From Dipteronia dyeriana (lineage: Eukaryota > Streptophyta > Magnoliopsida > Sapindales > Sapindaceae), in the NCBI GenBank assembly GCA_032871835.1, contig CM065300.1, positions 111,969,088 to 112,033,087 of the forward strand: 64,000 nt of DNA, given 5' to 3'. Positions 46,457 through 57,306 of the stretch are shown in pieces (positions within the stretch are counted from its first letter, which is position 1; every line of letters starts with the position of its first letter). The notes under the pieces were generated by a model. The model saw only the letters and a program-made list of their open reading frames with translations. It did not search any database and was not told the origin of the DNA. The position numbers and the translations under genes are program-made.

Positions 46457-48816
46457 TGTAAATTCCCTTAACTAATTATAGTGTAAAATATACCTAGAGA
46501 GGGGGAGGTGAATAGGTATATGCTCAAATTTTAATCTTCTTTAAAATCACAAGCAATCTTATACAACACTTAGTATAATATCCAAAATGATATATGACAA
46601 ATCAATCGACACAAATCAACTAAGTGAAGAAATTAAAGATGCTAAAAATCAACACAAGATATTTACGTGGTAAAACCTCCTAAGAGGAAACATCCACGGG
46701 TTGATACCACAACCACCGGTAAAAGCAAATCCACTATTTCAAATAAGAGTTACACACTCAAGCAATCAACACATGCTCTCCAAGCTATCACTCTTACTCT
46801 ACCCTTGAACCTAGTGATCTACTAATCCGACTTCCTATCCAAGACCTCCTGTCTCTAGGAAGATTCCTTGCTCACTTTTTTGGATCCTCCCGACCCTAGG
46901 CAAGACTTATTGCTCAACTATCCGAGTCCTCCCAACTCTAGTTGAGACTTTCATGCTCAACAATCCGAGGTCTCACACCTCTTGTCGAGACTTCCACTTG
47001 CTTAGCTAACTAAGTCCTCCCGACTCTAGCTAAGACTTCCAATTGCTCAAATCAAATAATCACTCTAAGATATGAGACTTCCTACCTCTTCAAAAGGCTT
47101 CTAAGTGATCATGAATGAAAAACACAAACAAGCACTCAACATAGAAAATGATGATCAACAAATTCTATGGACATGTAACTAGATAGCTAGATTATGCTTT
47201 CCAAGAACAATCACAAATGTATCTAGGCAACCTAAGCATGTTATCAAATAATAACCAAATCAATTAAATGAATATACCAATTGATGTAGACCTATCTCTT
47301 AGAAAATGAAATTAAAACTAGAAATAGTCAATCAAGCATAAGAACAAAAGATTTCTAGAAACAATTTCATGTTTATCAAGTTTAGCACAAATCATTCAAC
47401 TTATCACAAATCTAGCTAAACTTAAAAATCAAATAAACAAACCACAAAATGATATCAAAATAATCTTAGTCATGCTTCTTAATCAAAAGACATCAATCAA
47501 TAAGAAGATCTAAGAAGAAAACTAAGAAGAAGATGATTTTACCAACAAGGATGAAAATCACGAACTGAAGATCTGATCACAATGAAAGATCTAGACATCC
47601 TTTAGTTCTGAAAATGCTTAGAGTTTTTAGAAATCTTCAAGACACTCGAAATCGGTTTTTGAATCAAGTGATTCGGAGTTGAAATGAATAAGTTATCATA
47701 AAAACAAAAATCAAAATGTTGAGAGAAAAATTCTGCACTTGTTATTCAAATTCGTTTTTCTCAACTTGTCTTGAATGAGAGGGAATGAGAGGTTTTAATG
47801 AGAGAACAACCAAAATACCAAAAAGACCCCATGTTTTAGTGCCTCCCCGAGATGGCGCATGGGCCTCTTAGGGCAGAGCAACTTTGGGGCCGAGATGGCT
47901 ACGCGCCATCTCGGGATGGTGCCAAGTGATGGCTTATGCCATCGCACCTCTTCCCTTGCGCTCCTCTCTCGTTCTTCGACCGTTCTTTGGCCTCCGAACT
48001 CCAAATTCGAATCCGTTTAAATATTACAAACCGGGACTACTTAATGGACATGTAAATATAAAATACTCAATCCAGAAAATAATAATTCGATTCGATATAT
48101 GAAGACGAAGACAATGTATGCAACATGAGTTGAAAGTGTAGTATCTTTTGATTTAGAACTCGAAATCAATAGTATGAGTAACCGAAATGACCGGAACTCA
48201 ATCATGGAAAATCTATGACTAAAACCAAGTTCAAGATCCATATTATACAAACATATAAACAAACAAACACATTTCACATAAGAATGCAAACTACATAGAG
48301 ATAGTCTTCAATCATGCATTTGTCCAAAACATGTTACTTTCATACCAATGCATGAATATTCAACTTCAAGTGTGTGAATGTGTTTTACAAAATGATGCGC
48401 TACGATGCAAGGACACAAATGTATGAATTGTTTGTGTGCGCACATTTAATGATGCACAACTAAGCAGGGACACATATGAATGAATTGTGCGTGTGTGTGT
48501 GCGCTTTTAATGGTGCACAACTAAGCAGGGACACCTATGAATGAATTGTGTTTGTGCGCTTTTAATTATGCACAACTAAGCAGGGACACATATGAATGAG
48601 TTGTGTATGTGTGCGCCTACGCCTTGTAATATGAGGAAGAATCTTGATACCTTAGCATACAAGTAAGCATATATCCTCTTAAAGATGAACTTTGCATGCG
48701 AAATCGCTTTCCATCATTGAAGACCGATCTAATCACAAACCACCTAAGCAACTAAGCAATACAAACAAAGAGCATTTTGTTATGGAATCAAGCCAACACA
48801 AATCTAAAACCTCACA
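46457..48816 (-). repeat. 3' LTR of S1
   Basis: In + orientation it starts TGTAAATTCCC and ends AAACCTCACA, giving 2360 bases. It contains palindromes at 47,844-47,873 and 47,889-47,915, 43-bp repeats at 46,855-47,090, and short AC-rich repeats near 48,400-48,620 ('cacaactaagcagggacac' several times). Confidence 0.88.
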
Positions 48817-48829
48817 ATCTCCCCCTTTG
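48817..48829 (-). other. Polypurine tract of S1
   Basis: On the minus strand it reads CAAAGGGGGAGAT, adjacent to the LTR. Additional C-runs in + orientation (AGGGGGA on the minus strand) are at 49,143-49,150, 49,162-49,171, 49,236-49,249 and 49,412-49,421. Confidence 0.88.
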
Positions 48830-51023
48830 GCTATTCCATGGCAAAACCTCAACCTCACCATACAATGATCACTCATAGTTGATTGCATTCTCATATCCTC
48901 ACATTACAATGAGAACCCTAAACTAACATATCTTCAAGTCTTCATGAGTCTTCAAGATTCTCCTCTTTAATCATCAAGGCACCTATGAGACAAGCACAAC
49001 CAAACAAACAAGAGATATTCTACAAAGAAGATTGGTGAGATATATCCATAAAAATCAAACAAGAAATTATTTATCTCATATAAAAGTTCACTTTAAAGCA
49101 CTCCCTTTAGTTCCTTAACCTCAAAATACAAGAATTCTTTACTCCCCCTTAAGAAAAGAACTTTCCCCCTTAATACAGGAATGTCAATAATCCACAAAGA
49201 GGTACATTTCTTCCACACATGGTGAGGTATACATTTCTCCCCCTTTTTGTCAAGGAATAGTCAAAGAGACAAACCAGGGTTTAATAAGGGATCGAAGCAA
49301 ATATATGAGATAAGTAACATGCATTTTCATTGTTCAAGTATGTCATGTTTTTATCTAAATAAAATCATGTGAACTTATCATAAAAGAGAACAAAATCTAG
49401 CATACTATGCTCCTCCCCCTTGATAAGTGCTCTATCTAAGATTAAGATAGGATATTGTTCACAATGATATCCACACAATCACACAATCATGCAATATTAA
49501 AGAAATTCAACAAAATAAGCTCCACAAACTATGAGAGATACACCAAGATTTTCAATCTCTCTCATAATTCTTCTAAAATTGCTAGCAAATCAAATTCATT
49601 TGTAAGCAAAATAAGTGTGTGTGTGGATTTGCTTCAAACATATATAAAGGAGTAATTGGATCATCAACATGCAAACCATATCAACATCTATTCATCCTAA
49701 GCTTTTCCATAAAAGGTCAAACCGATTATCATTCGAAAATATTTGCTTTTAAGAGAATATATTTCAACATATGAGCGTGTGTATGCATCTGGCTCATAAT
49801 CCCATTTCTGTTTTTCAACCCGAGCAATCACAATTTTCAACTATACTTCTTTAAGCCTTCCTCCATTTCTTTTTAGGCTTTGAATCAAAGATTTTTTTAT
49901 TGATTCTTTGCAACACTTCTTTGATTTTTTTTAAACATAAAAATATACACTTCATGACGTCTTTCACTTATCACAATGATGTAACCTTTCCTACATTGGG
50001 TGGCTTCACAACCAAAGTGTGTAGCCTTTTTCATGAAGGTGCTCGTTGAGTTCTATGTAGTTGCCGAAGCAAAATGGATACTAACCATAGGTCATCTTAA
50101 ATGTACTAGTCAAAAGACTTCAAGGTACATCCATAACTCACGTATCTTCAAACTCAACTTACTCAAACTAAACATATGAGAGAAGCAAAGTGTGCACTTT
50201 TGAAAAAAAAAATTAAAGCTTAAAAGCACATGATCTAAAAGCAATACAAAGAGACTTACTTAAGATCTTTACTTCTCAATAGAGTAGCTTTCATTGAATA
50301 TGAAGCTCATGTATTTTTCAAAAGTATGTCACTCATCAATCAAACAAGCATTTCACACATCATATATAAGATCACTGTTAACAAATCACTAAATGATCTT
50401 TAGAGAGCAAATGTCATCAAGAACCATATGAAAGTTATACTAGTTCTCTAATATGACATGCTACATGATGTAATGCACACATAGAGTTGAAAAGATGAAT
50501 CAAGAAAGCAAGCTTTAGAGTAGAGATATACCTAGCAAGCTTTTTCATCAATGTAAAGTCTTCGCCCTTTTTATTAGCTCTCTTGAATTCTTTGTCCTCA
50601 TGACAACAAGTTGTTGGTCTGTCTTTCCAAGAGAATAAAGACTAAACATCTCAACTCAGACAAACATATAAAATGACTTTCTCCAAAAGTCTTAACAAAT
50701 TACACCAAATAGATTTTAAAATTGGACTTCTCTAAAGTCAACCAACAAATTGTGACCATCATAGTAAAAGTATGAGAATATTAAGTCCATGTATTGACAA
50801 GAGACATCAAGTTTGAATATTGAATCGAGCATATTACAAATGACTTAGTCAAGCATCGAACTTAGAACTCTTATCAAACAAGAAAAAAAAATCTCATATG
50901 TGCTACTCAATCAAGTATGAGATCACTCACCTTTGACCATATTGGTCTTAGGTGAACCAACAGAAATAACATCATGATCATTACTCATTTCAATATGAAA
51001 TCTAGAAGATAAATTATCAACTA
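48830..51023 (-). other. S1 internal non-coding region
   Basis: It is collinear with S2 55,800-58,950 except that ORF2 is gone. No protease, RT, RNase H or integrase motif is visible in any frame. Confidence 0.75.
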
Positions 51024-51578
51024 TCATTTCATGAAAATATCTCTCGTTTTAAACTCATTGTTATTACCATGCACAAATATTTCATCAATACACAATATAT
51101 GACCATCATGATTTTTCACATTCTCATCCGTACAAATCTTTTTGACATTCTTCTTCACATGTTTATCATTATTATGCACAACATTCAAAGATTTATCAAT
51201 ATCAACATGTTTAGAAGAATGACTAGGAACCTTTTTCACATCATGATTTTTAATCCAAACTTTCCTAGTAAGTTTCTTCACATGATCATGACCAATATGC
51301 ACATTTTTCAAAACATCAAAACCATTATCATGTTTAGAATCTTTCAAAGAAGATTTGTTCAACTCACTAGCATGCATATTATTTCCTAGTTTGCATTGCC
51401 TAATATATTCATAACATCTAGGTCTAATGTGACCAATTACATTGCAATAATGACAAACCAGAATAAATTTAGAAAAATTACCTTTCGAGTGTGCATGCTT
51501 TGGTTGAGAAGTTGGTTGAGAAATTCCATAGCTCTTCTTGTCTTTGTCTTTGGTTTTGGAAGAAATAGTAGTTGAGCC
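51024..51578 (-). pseudogene. gag: S1 gag tail with a second zinc knuckle, after a stop
   Basis: The frame of the upstream gag ORF continues past a single TAA (51,579-51,581) for about 185 codons. It includes CHYCNVIGHIRPRC followed by YEYIRQCKLGN (about 51,450-51,385), then a Lys/His/Asp-rich tail ending near DIFMK. The upstream ORF has its own copy of this module, so the domain is duplicated in tandem. Confidence 0.75.
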
Positions 51579-52952
51579 TTATGTAATCCAAATTTTCTTA
51601 ACACCATGCTTTGCATTACTACTAATAAAATGATTTGACTTATTCTTTGGCTTACTATCATGCAAATCGACTTTATTAGTCACATTTTCAAACAAGTCAA
51701 ACAAAGCATTATCAACCTTTTTATGCATAGTAGTATGAGGCACAACATGTGTTTTCACAAGCAAGTCATCAACAATATGTTTTTCAACATGCTTTTCCAA
51801 GGTCTTCCTAGGTCTAGATCTAGATCTATACATGGATGATTGCCTAGGACCATTCATCAAAGACATATCATACAAATCATTCTCATATTTGCATTTACGA
51901 ATGTATTCATAGCATCTAGGTCTTATATGTCCTACCATGTAACAAAAATGGCAGATAGGTACAAATTTGAGAGGGTTACCTTTAGCTTGAGCATTTGAAG
52001 TAATATACCTTCTCACATTGTTACCTCTTTGATGTCCATTCCTTGATGCTTTGTCTTTTGTATGAGAAAATGATGATTTTTGTCTTTGACCTTGTTGAGA
52101 ATTTCCTTTGTTGCTCCTTATTGATGTTGAGGCACCTCTGGTTACATCCATGGTTTCACCGTTAGAGAGAGTACCTACATTCACTTTACCACTTGCTTTG
52201 ATAAAAGTAGAATTGTTAGATGAAGGTGTATCCTTTTCATTCACATAACCTATTCCTCTTTTGTCACAAGGATGCTTACCAATCTTCATGAGAGTTTCTA
52301 CTTTACTAGCACTAGATGACATCTTACCTATCATCTTGTTATCCTCATCAAGCTTATCACTAAGAATCTTCTCTTGACACTCATGCTTACTAATTTTGAC
52401 TCTAAGCACATTTTCAAGTCTTTGAGCATGATCAAGAGAATCATCTCTTTGCTCAACTTCTTGTTTCAAAATTTCTAGTCTTTCATTACTATATTTCAAG
52501 TTATTCTCTAGACTAAGGATTTTATCTTTAAGCTCTTTATTCTCTTTTTGCTTATTCTCTCCTTCCATGATAAATAACTTCATAGTAAAGTCTTCTCTCA
52601 AATCATCTAGCTCTTGAGCACTTTCTTCTATTTTTGAAAAATATTTTTCAATGGTTTCTTTATGCTCCTTAATGACTTCACTTTGCTTGCTTATCTTCTC
52701 CAAAGACATATTCTTCTCATTTTCAAGAGCTTTGATTATCACCACTAAATTGGCATTGATCAACTTCAACTTATTGTTCTCATCATTCTTCTTGACATTT
52801 TCACTAGTTAGTTGAAGGATCTTGTCATTTAAGCTTGTTTCATCATGATTTGAGGAGAATTCACTATCTTCATTACTTGAAGAGTATTCATTTTCCTCAC
52901 TACTTGAGGATTCTTCACTACTATCCTCAAATCCTCCTTCATATATGGCCAC
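51579..52952 (-). CDS. gag: S1 gag, central and C-terminal region, open 457 codons
   Basis: The protein starts in an acidic Ser/Glu-rich segment (residues 8-45) and is followed by a long predicted coiled coil (about residues 45-215, rich in Lys, Glu, Leu and Asn). A basic Ser/Gln-rich part comes next (270-320), then the zinc knuckle CHFCYMVGHIRPRC (about residues 336-349, spacing C-x2-C-x4-H-x4-C). This is the layout of the long Gag of Sirevirus-type copia elements. The UBN2 capsid core that should precede it is deleted: the first ATG here is not the native start, since the original start lies at 53,127. It is the longest open frame in the window. Confidence 0.82.
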   Translation of the reverse strand: MAIYEGGFEDSSEESSSSEENEYSSSNEDSEFSSNHDETSLNDKILQLTSENVKKNDENNKLKLINANLVVIIKALENEKNMSLEKISKQSEVIKEHKETIEKYFSKIEESAQELDDLREDFTMKLFIMEGENKQKENKELKDKILSLENNLKYSNERLEILKQEVEQRDDSLDHAQRLENVLRVKISKHECQEKILSDKLDEDNKMIGKMSSSASKVETLMKIGKHPCDKRGIGYVNEKDTPSSNNSTFIKASGKVNVGTLSNGETMDVTRGASTSIRSNKGNSQQGQRQKSSFSHTKDKASRNGHQRGNNVRRYITSNAQAKGNPLKFVPICHFCYMVGHIRPRCYEYIRKCKYENDLYDMSLMNGPRQSSMYRSRSRPRKTLEKHVEKHIVDDLLVKTHVVPHTTMHKKVDNALFDLFENVTNKVDLHDSKPKNKSNHFISSNAKHGVKKIWIT

Positions 52953-52959
52953 ATGAGCA

Positions 52960-53127
52960 ACGTAATTTCTAGAATATTCATGAATATCCGGGGACTACTT
53001 TTTCCTCTTCCACATCACTCATGGATCTAATGTAGGCTTTCATCATATTTTTCCAAAATGAGTAGTTACCACTATTTAAGAGTTGAACCCTAGCACTAGA
53101 AGAACCTTCCGGTAACAAATCACCCAT
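52960..53127 (-). pseudogene. gag: S1 gag N-terminus
   Basis: From the ATG at 53,127 it reads MGDLLPEGSSSARVQLLN, then YSFWKNMMKAYIRSMSDVEE. It then ends in stops near 52,985. A deletion of the capsid core joins it to the acidic region. Confidence 0.82.
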
Positions 53128-53183
53128 AGCATAAAAACAACAAACACTATAATATGGACCTATCTAATTACTTCTAGACACCA

Positions 53184-53196
53184 GCTCTGATACCAT
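53184..53196 (-). other. Primer binding site of S1
   Basis: On the minus strand it reads TGGTATCAGAGC, two bases from the LTR end, a perfect copia initiator-Met site. Confidence 0.92.
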
Positions 53197-53197
53197 G

Positions 53198-53516
53198 TGT
53201 AAATTCCCTTAACCAATTATAGTGTAAAATATACCTAGAGGGAGGGGGGTGAATAGGTATATGCTCAAATTTTAATCTTCTTTAAAACCACAAGCAATCT
53301 TATGCAAAACTTAGTATAATATCCAAAATGATATATGACAAATCAATCGACACAAATCAACTAAGTGAAGAAATTAAAGATGCTAAAAATCAACACAAGA
53401 TATTTACGTGGTAAAACCTCCTAAAAGGAAACATCCACGGGTTGATACCACAACCACCGGTAAAAGCAAATCCACTATTTCAAATAAGAGTTACACACTC
53501 AAGCAATCAACACATG
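53198..53516 (-). repeat. 3' end of S1 5' LTR
   Basis: It starts TGTAAATTCCC as in the 3' LTR and matches 46,457-46,776 closely. It is interrupted at 53,516 after ACATG by an S2 LTR. The rest of this LTR is not in the window. Confidence 0.88.
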
Positions 53517-55786
53517 TGAAAATACAAACACGGTTAAATGCTCAAGGCTAACCTGGAGGGGGGTGAATAGATTAGACACCTTATTCGACTCCCTTAGAAA
53601 CAAACAAAAGTTTGCCCCTTTAGATTGCTTGTATCACAATATATATATATTAATTAAAGACACTTAATCAATATATAAAGACAAGTAAAGTGTGATACCA
53701 ACAAGTGATGGTAACATATACACAATCAATATTATAGAAAGGAAGTCAACTTACATAAAGAGTTCTATCCATAGTATTCAAATAACAAATACAAATACTA
53801 GAGAGAGAGGGATAGAGAGAAGTTGACACAAGATATAACTTGGTAAACCTCCGAAGAGGAAACATCCATGGGTTAGCAACCACTGGCAAACAAAATCCAC
53901 TAGTAGATAATAAAGTACAATCTTTCAAATGAACCCTTCACCTAGAAACTACCCTCAAATCCTACTCATGAAGATGTCGCCCTCTTCCTCAACAATCGAG
54001 GCCTCACACCTCATGTCAAGACTTCCACGCTCACCTTACCGGATCCTCACGACACAAGGCAAGACTTCTTGCTCAACTATCTGAGTCCTCCCGACTCTAG
54101 TCAAGACTTCCTCGCTCACCTATCTGTATCCTTACGACCCTAGGCAAGACTTCTTGCTCGACTATCTGAGTCCTCCCGACTCTAGCCAAAACTTCTTTGC
54201 TTGACAATCCAAGGTCTCACACCTCTTGCCAAGACTTACTTGCTAGGTCTCACACTTATTGTCAAGACTTCCTTCTCAGAAGGCATCTAGGTGATCATGA
54301 ATGCAAAACGTAAACAAGCACGCAATATAGAATGCTATGATCAACACATCCTATGGAAAATACTAGACATGAGCATGAATGCACAAATCAAATGAATTCT
54401 AATCAATCATGCATGTTTAAATCATCTAGATCATGTAAGATATGTTCAACTTTAATTACAACCTAGATACATGTATAGATCTAAACTTAAATCACAAGAT
54501 ATGTTCAATAAATCACAAGATCGAGTTTAAATGACACAAAACAAAAACATGCTAAAATCATATGACAAAGTCATTAGATTTAAGCTAAAGTTCTAGAGCA
54601 TATTCCTATTCATTGATTCAACAAAACACATGAATAGCTCAAAAGAACATAAGCACATGTATTATGTTAGAATTCGGCCAAAAGGAGCCTAATACATGTG
54701 AGGAAATATTTTTCACAAAATCGATCAATCAAAGATCATCAAATAGTCTTAGAATCAAAGCTAGCACAATAAAATCCCAAACATGTGAAAACATAGGCAA
54801 AATCAAAACCTAACTCAACATGTATGATTTCAATTGAAACTCAACCTAGCTTTAAAAGAGTTCAAAACTCAAATCAAAACACTCACAATACACAAATATA
54901 AGTTGAAGAAGAATACCCAAGTCAATTGACCAAGTTTTAAAAGACAACTTTGAGAGAAAATCAATACCTTAGTTGATTTAGATGCAGTCCGGTTTTTGTG
55001 TGTTTAGACTTCAAAAAAAGTATTAGCACTCACTCAAACCTTCAAAGAAAAGATGGAGGATGAATAGAAAAACACTCTCAACTTTGAATCACTCAAATCG
55101 AAGTTTAAATGAAAAAGTTATGGTGTTTGGAAGGAGAGAAAATGTATAGAGAAAATTTCCGCTCACAAGTTTGAATTTCTTCTTATAATGAAATGTGAGA
55201 GGGAAAGAGAATATAAAGGAGAGGGAAAGAATGAAGCTTAAAGAAGAAAATGCCCCTCTTTGTTACTGCTTCCCCAAGATGGAGCGTAGGCATCTCGGGG
55301 CAGCAAGGTGTTGCAGCCGAGATGGCCACGCGCCATCTCGGGCTTGCACCACTTCATGGCCTTCGGCCATGGTGCAATTCCCTTGCGCTTCCCTCGCGTT
55401 CTTTGACCGTTCTCTGGCCTCCGAACTCGGAATTCCAATCCATTTGCGGATTAAAAACCATAACACATGTATTAGGCTCTCTTGGCCGAACTCGGAACAC
55501 ATATGAATGAATTGTATGTGTGTGCCTTTAATGGTGCACAGCGATTCAGGGACACAAATTTATGAATTATGTGTGTGTGCCTAAGCCTTGTAAGAGAAAG
55601 ATAAGGTCTTAGTATACATTTATATAACCAAATTGCATCATTTCCCTTTGAAGACTTAGAACTTGCTTTGACTTGTTGTTCATCCTTCTTTGAAGCCTGA
55701 ATCATCATGAATCTAAACAGCTAAATCATTACAAGTAAACATCATTTTGATATGGAATTAATGCCAACACAAACTAAAACCTAACA
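53517..55786 (-). repeat. 3' LTR of S2
   Basis: In + orientation it begins TGAAAATACAAACACGG and ends AAACCTAACA. It has paired palindromes (55,272-55,300 and 55,317-55,342), an aatataaagg TATA-like site near 55,210, and 43-bp repeats at 53,985-54,285. An internal deletion near 55,450 is filled by 'acatgtattaggctctcttgg', a segment duplicated from elsewhere in the LTR. Confidence 0.88.
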
Positions 55787-55800
55787 ATCTCCCCCTTTAG
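55787..55800 (-). other. Polypurine tract of S2
   Basis: On the minus strand it reads CTAAAGGGGGAGAT next to the LTR start. Similar tracts lie at 56,052-56,063, 56,182-56,195 and 57,543-57,551. Confidence 0.88.
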
Positions 55801-56340
55801 TAAATTCCATGTCAAAACACCTATACATTTACTAAAAATATAAAAATGAAGATAAGTCACAAAATCACTCCCTCACATTACAATGAGTAAGATTCCTATA
55901 ACTAATCTTCACCAACTCTTGAACTTTATCTTGATCTTCTCTTGAAACAACCTACAAATCATCTCAAAGCACAATGCATATACAAGAGAAAAATAACAAA
56001 TGGCAACATATAATATGGATAAGAATATACAATTAAGTCCACAAATACATGTATCTCCCCCTCAATACATGCCAAAATACAAGAATTCTTAACCAAATCT
56101 TAAGACTAATTATTACATGCCATTGAAAGTTCAAAAGTTTACAAAAACAACATAAAAGGAAACTAAGTAACTGGCAACTCTTTCTCCCCCTTTTTGACAT
56201 GAAATGATGCCAAAAGTTAAGAAACATACCATAAGACTCAAATACTAGCTACTTGGTCCACCAAAGAAAGATGTGCGTGTAGTTTATCTAACATAATTCT
56301 TGAGAGGTGGTCTTGAAATTGAGACAATACACTCCTCCAA
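55801..56340 (-). other. S2 3' non-coding segment between ORF2 and LTR
   Basis: It is collinear with 43,218-43,663 of S-plus. No ORF is present. It carries two extra purine tracts. Confidence 0.75.
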
Positions 56341-57306
56341 CTATTTTATTCTAGCATCTTGTTTATCAACTATAGCACTAAGCTCATCAACCTTCTTCTT
56401 CAAATGTAAAGCCCAATCCGGAAGAATGTTTGTACTAGTCTCTTGATAATCAACTTGAGAACTACTAAATAGTCCAAAAGTATCACATGTCTTACCCTTA
56501 TCCTTATATGACATGTACAACACACGTTTATCACTATACTTTTCCAAGGGTTGTACCAACACATCATCTCCTCCACTTTTAACACCATGAGCTAAACACA
56601 AAGAAGTTATAAACCCTGGAAATGCAAGCCTTTTATCTCCTCTAGTAGAGAAAGCCGCACTATCAATATAAAGCATAAGTAAATCCCCAAGGTTTATAGG
56701 TTGATTAGTCATCAAGGCATACACTATTTTAATCTTATCTTTATTCAACTCGGTTGAATTCGAAGATCCAATAATATTAGTGCAAATGAATAGATGCCAA
56801 AATGCACTAGCCTTAGTTAACTCATGTTGACTAATATAAGCTCTACCTTTCCACTCAAAAGAAACAATGTCACAAAGAGTTCTACCCATGATATTAAGAT
56901 TCTCAATGACATCTACATTTAGAAAGTTCGAATCTATATCATTTGATAGCCCAAGAAACTTGTTAATGTTTTCCGGATTAACTCTAAACACAACACCCCT
57001 AATCACCATCAAAGCATCCAATAAGGTGGCACTCTCTCTATATCCAAGATAAAACTCTCTAACAAGAGTATCATTCACTATTCCTAACATGCTCACCCAA
57101 GATTCCCAATTCCTATCCTTAATGCAATTAAGAATATAAGAATCTTTACACTTACCTAAGTCAATGCCTCTCTCTTGAAATATCATCTTAGTTCCAAAGA
57201 TCCCTAAATCCTTTAACCTTAAAGCTTTGGATCCTTTTGAGGGAGACTTGGCTTTCACAATGGGATTCGATTGATTTCCACTTCCAGTAACCTTAGTTCT
57301 TCCCAT
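56341..57306 (-). CDS. ORF2 of S2: plant transposon-type protein, 321 codons, open
   Basis: It starts at MGRTKVTGSGNQ with a basic, Lys/Ser-rich N-terminus (about residues 1-40). A domain (about residues 75-260) then resembles the family annotated as 'putative plant transposon protein': LVREFYLGYRESATLLDAL, RGVVFRVNPENINKFLGL, GRAYISQHELTKASAFWHLF, ALMTNQPINLGDLLMLYI, FPGFITSLCL. A helical tail follows (LHLKKKVDELSAIVDKQ). Compared with the S-plus copy it ends about 30 residues early through a stop. It is open although gag in the same element has six stops. A splice-acceptor-like tgtatgtatatag lies 20 bases before the ATG, so it may be expressed from a spliced RNA. Biochemical function is unknown. 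Confidence 0.8.
   Translation of the reverse strand: MGRTKVTGSGNQSNPIVKAKSPSKGSKALRLKDLGIFGTKMIFQERGIDLGKCKDSYILNCIKDRNWESWVSMLGIVNDTLVREFYLGYRESATLLDALMVIRGVVFRVNPENINKFLGLSNDIDSNFLNVDVIENLNIMGRTLCDIVSFEWKGRAYISQHELTKASAFWHLFICTNIIGSSNSTELNKDKIKIVYALMTNQPINLGDLLMLYIDSAAFSTRGDKRLAFPGFITSLCLAHGVKSGGDDVLVQPLEKYSDKRVLYMSYKDKGKTCDTFGLFSSSQVDYQETSTNILPDWALHLKKKVDELSAIVDKQDARIK

Larger units (their letters stand above)
46457..53516 (-). mobile_element. S1: pol-less Sirevirus-like element, minus strand
   Basis: 3' LTR 46,457-48,816, polypurine tract 48,817-48,829, internal region with gag only, primer site 53,184-53,196, then the first 319 bases of the 5' LTR (53,198-53,516), where an S2 LTR begins. 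By eye the 319 shared LTR bases differ at about 8 sites, so the insertion is recent. ORF2 is missing (deleted between about 49,255 and 49,420) and the gag capsid core is missing. Confidence 0.85.

Noticed and set aside
51069..51389. 106-codon + strand frame rich in Ile, Phe and Met
   Set aside because: It is the complement of the Lys/His/Asp-rich gag tail of S1. The composition is an antisense artefact.
51437..51661. 74-codon minus frame overlapping the end of the S1 gag ORF
   Set aside because: It is an out-of-frame shadow. The gag frame itself continues after one stop and carries the zinc knuckle.
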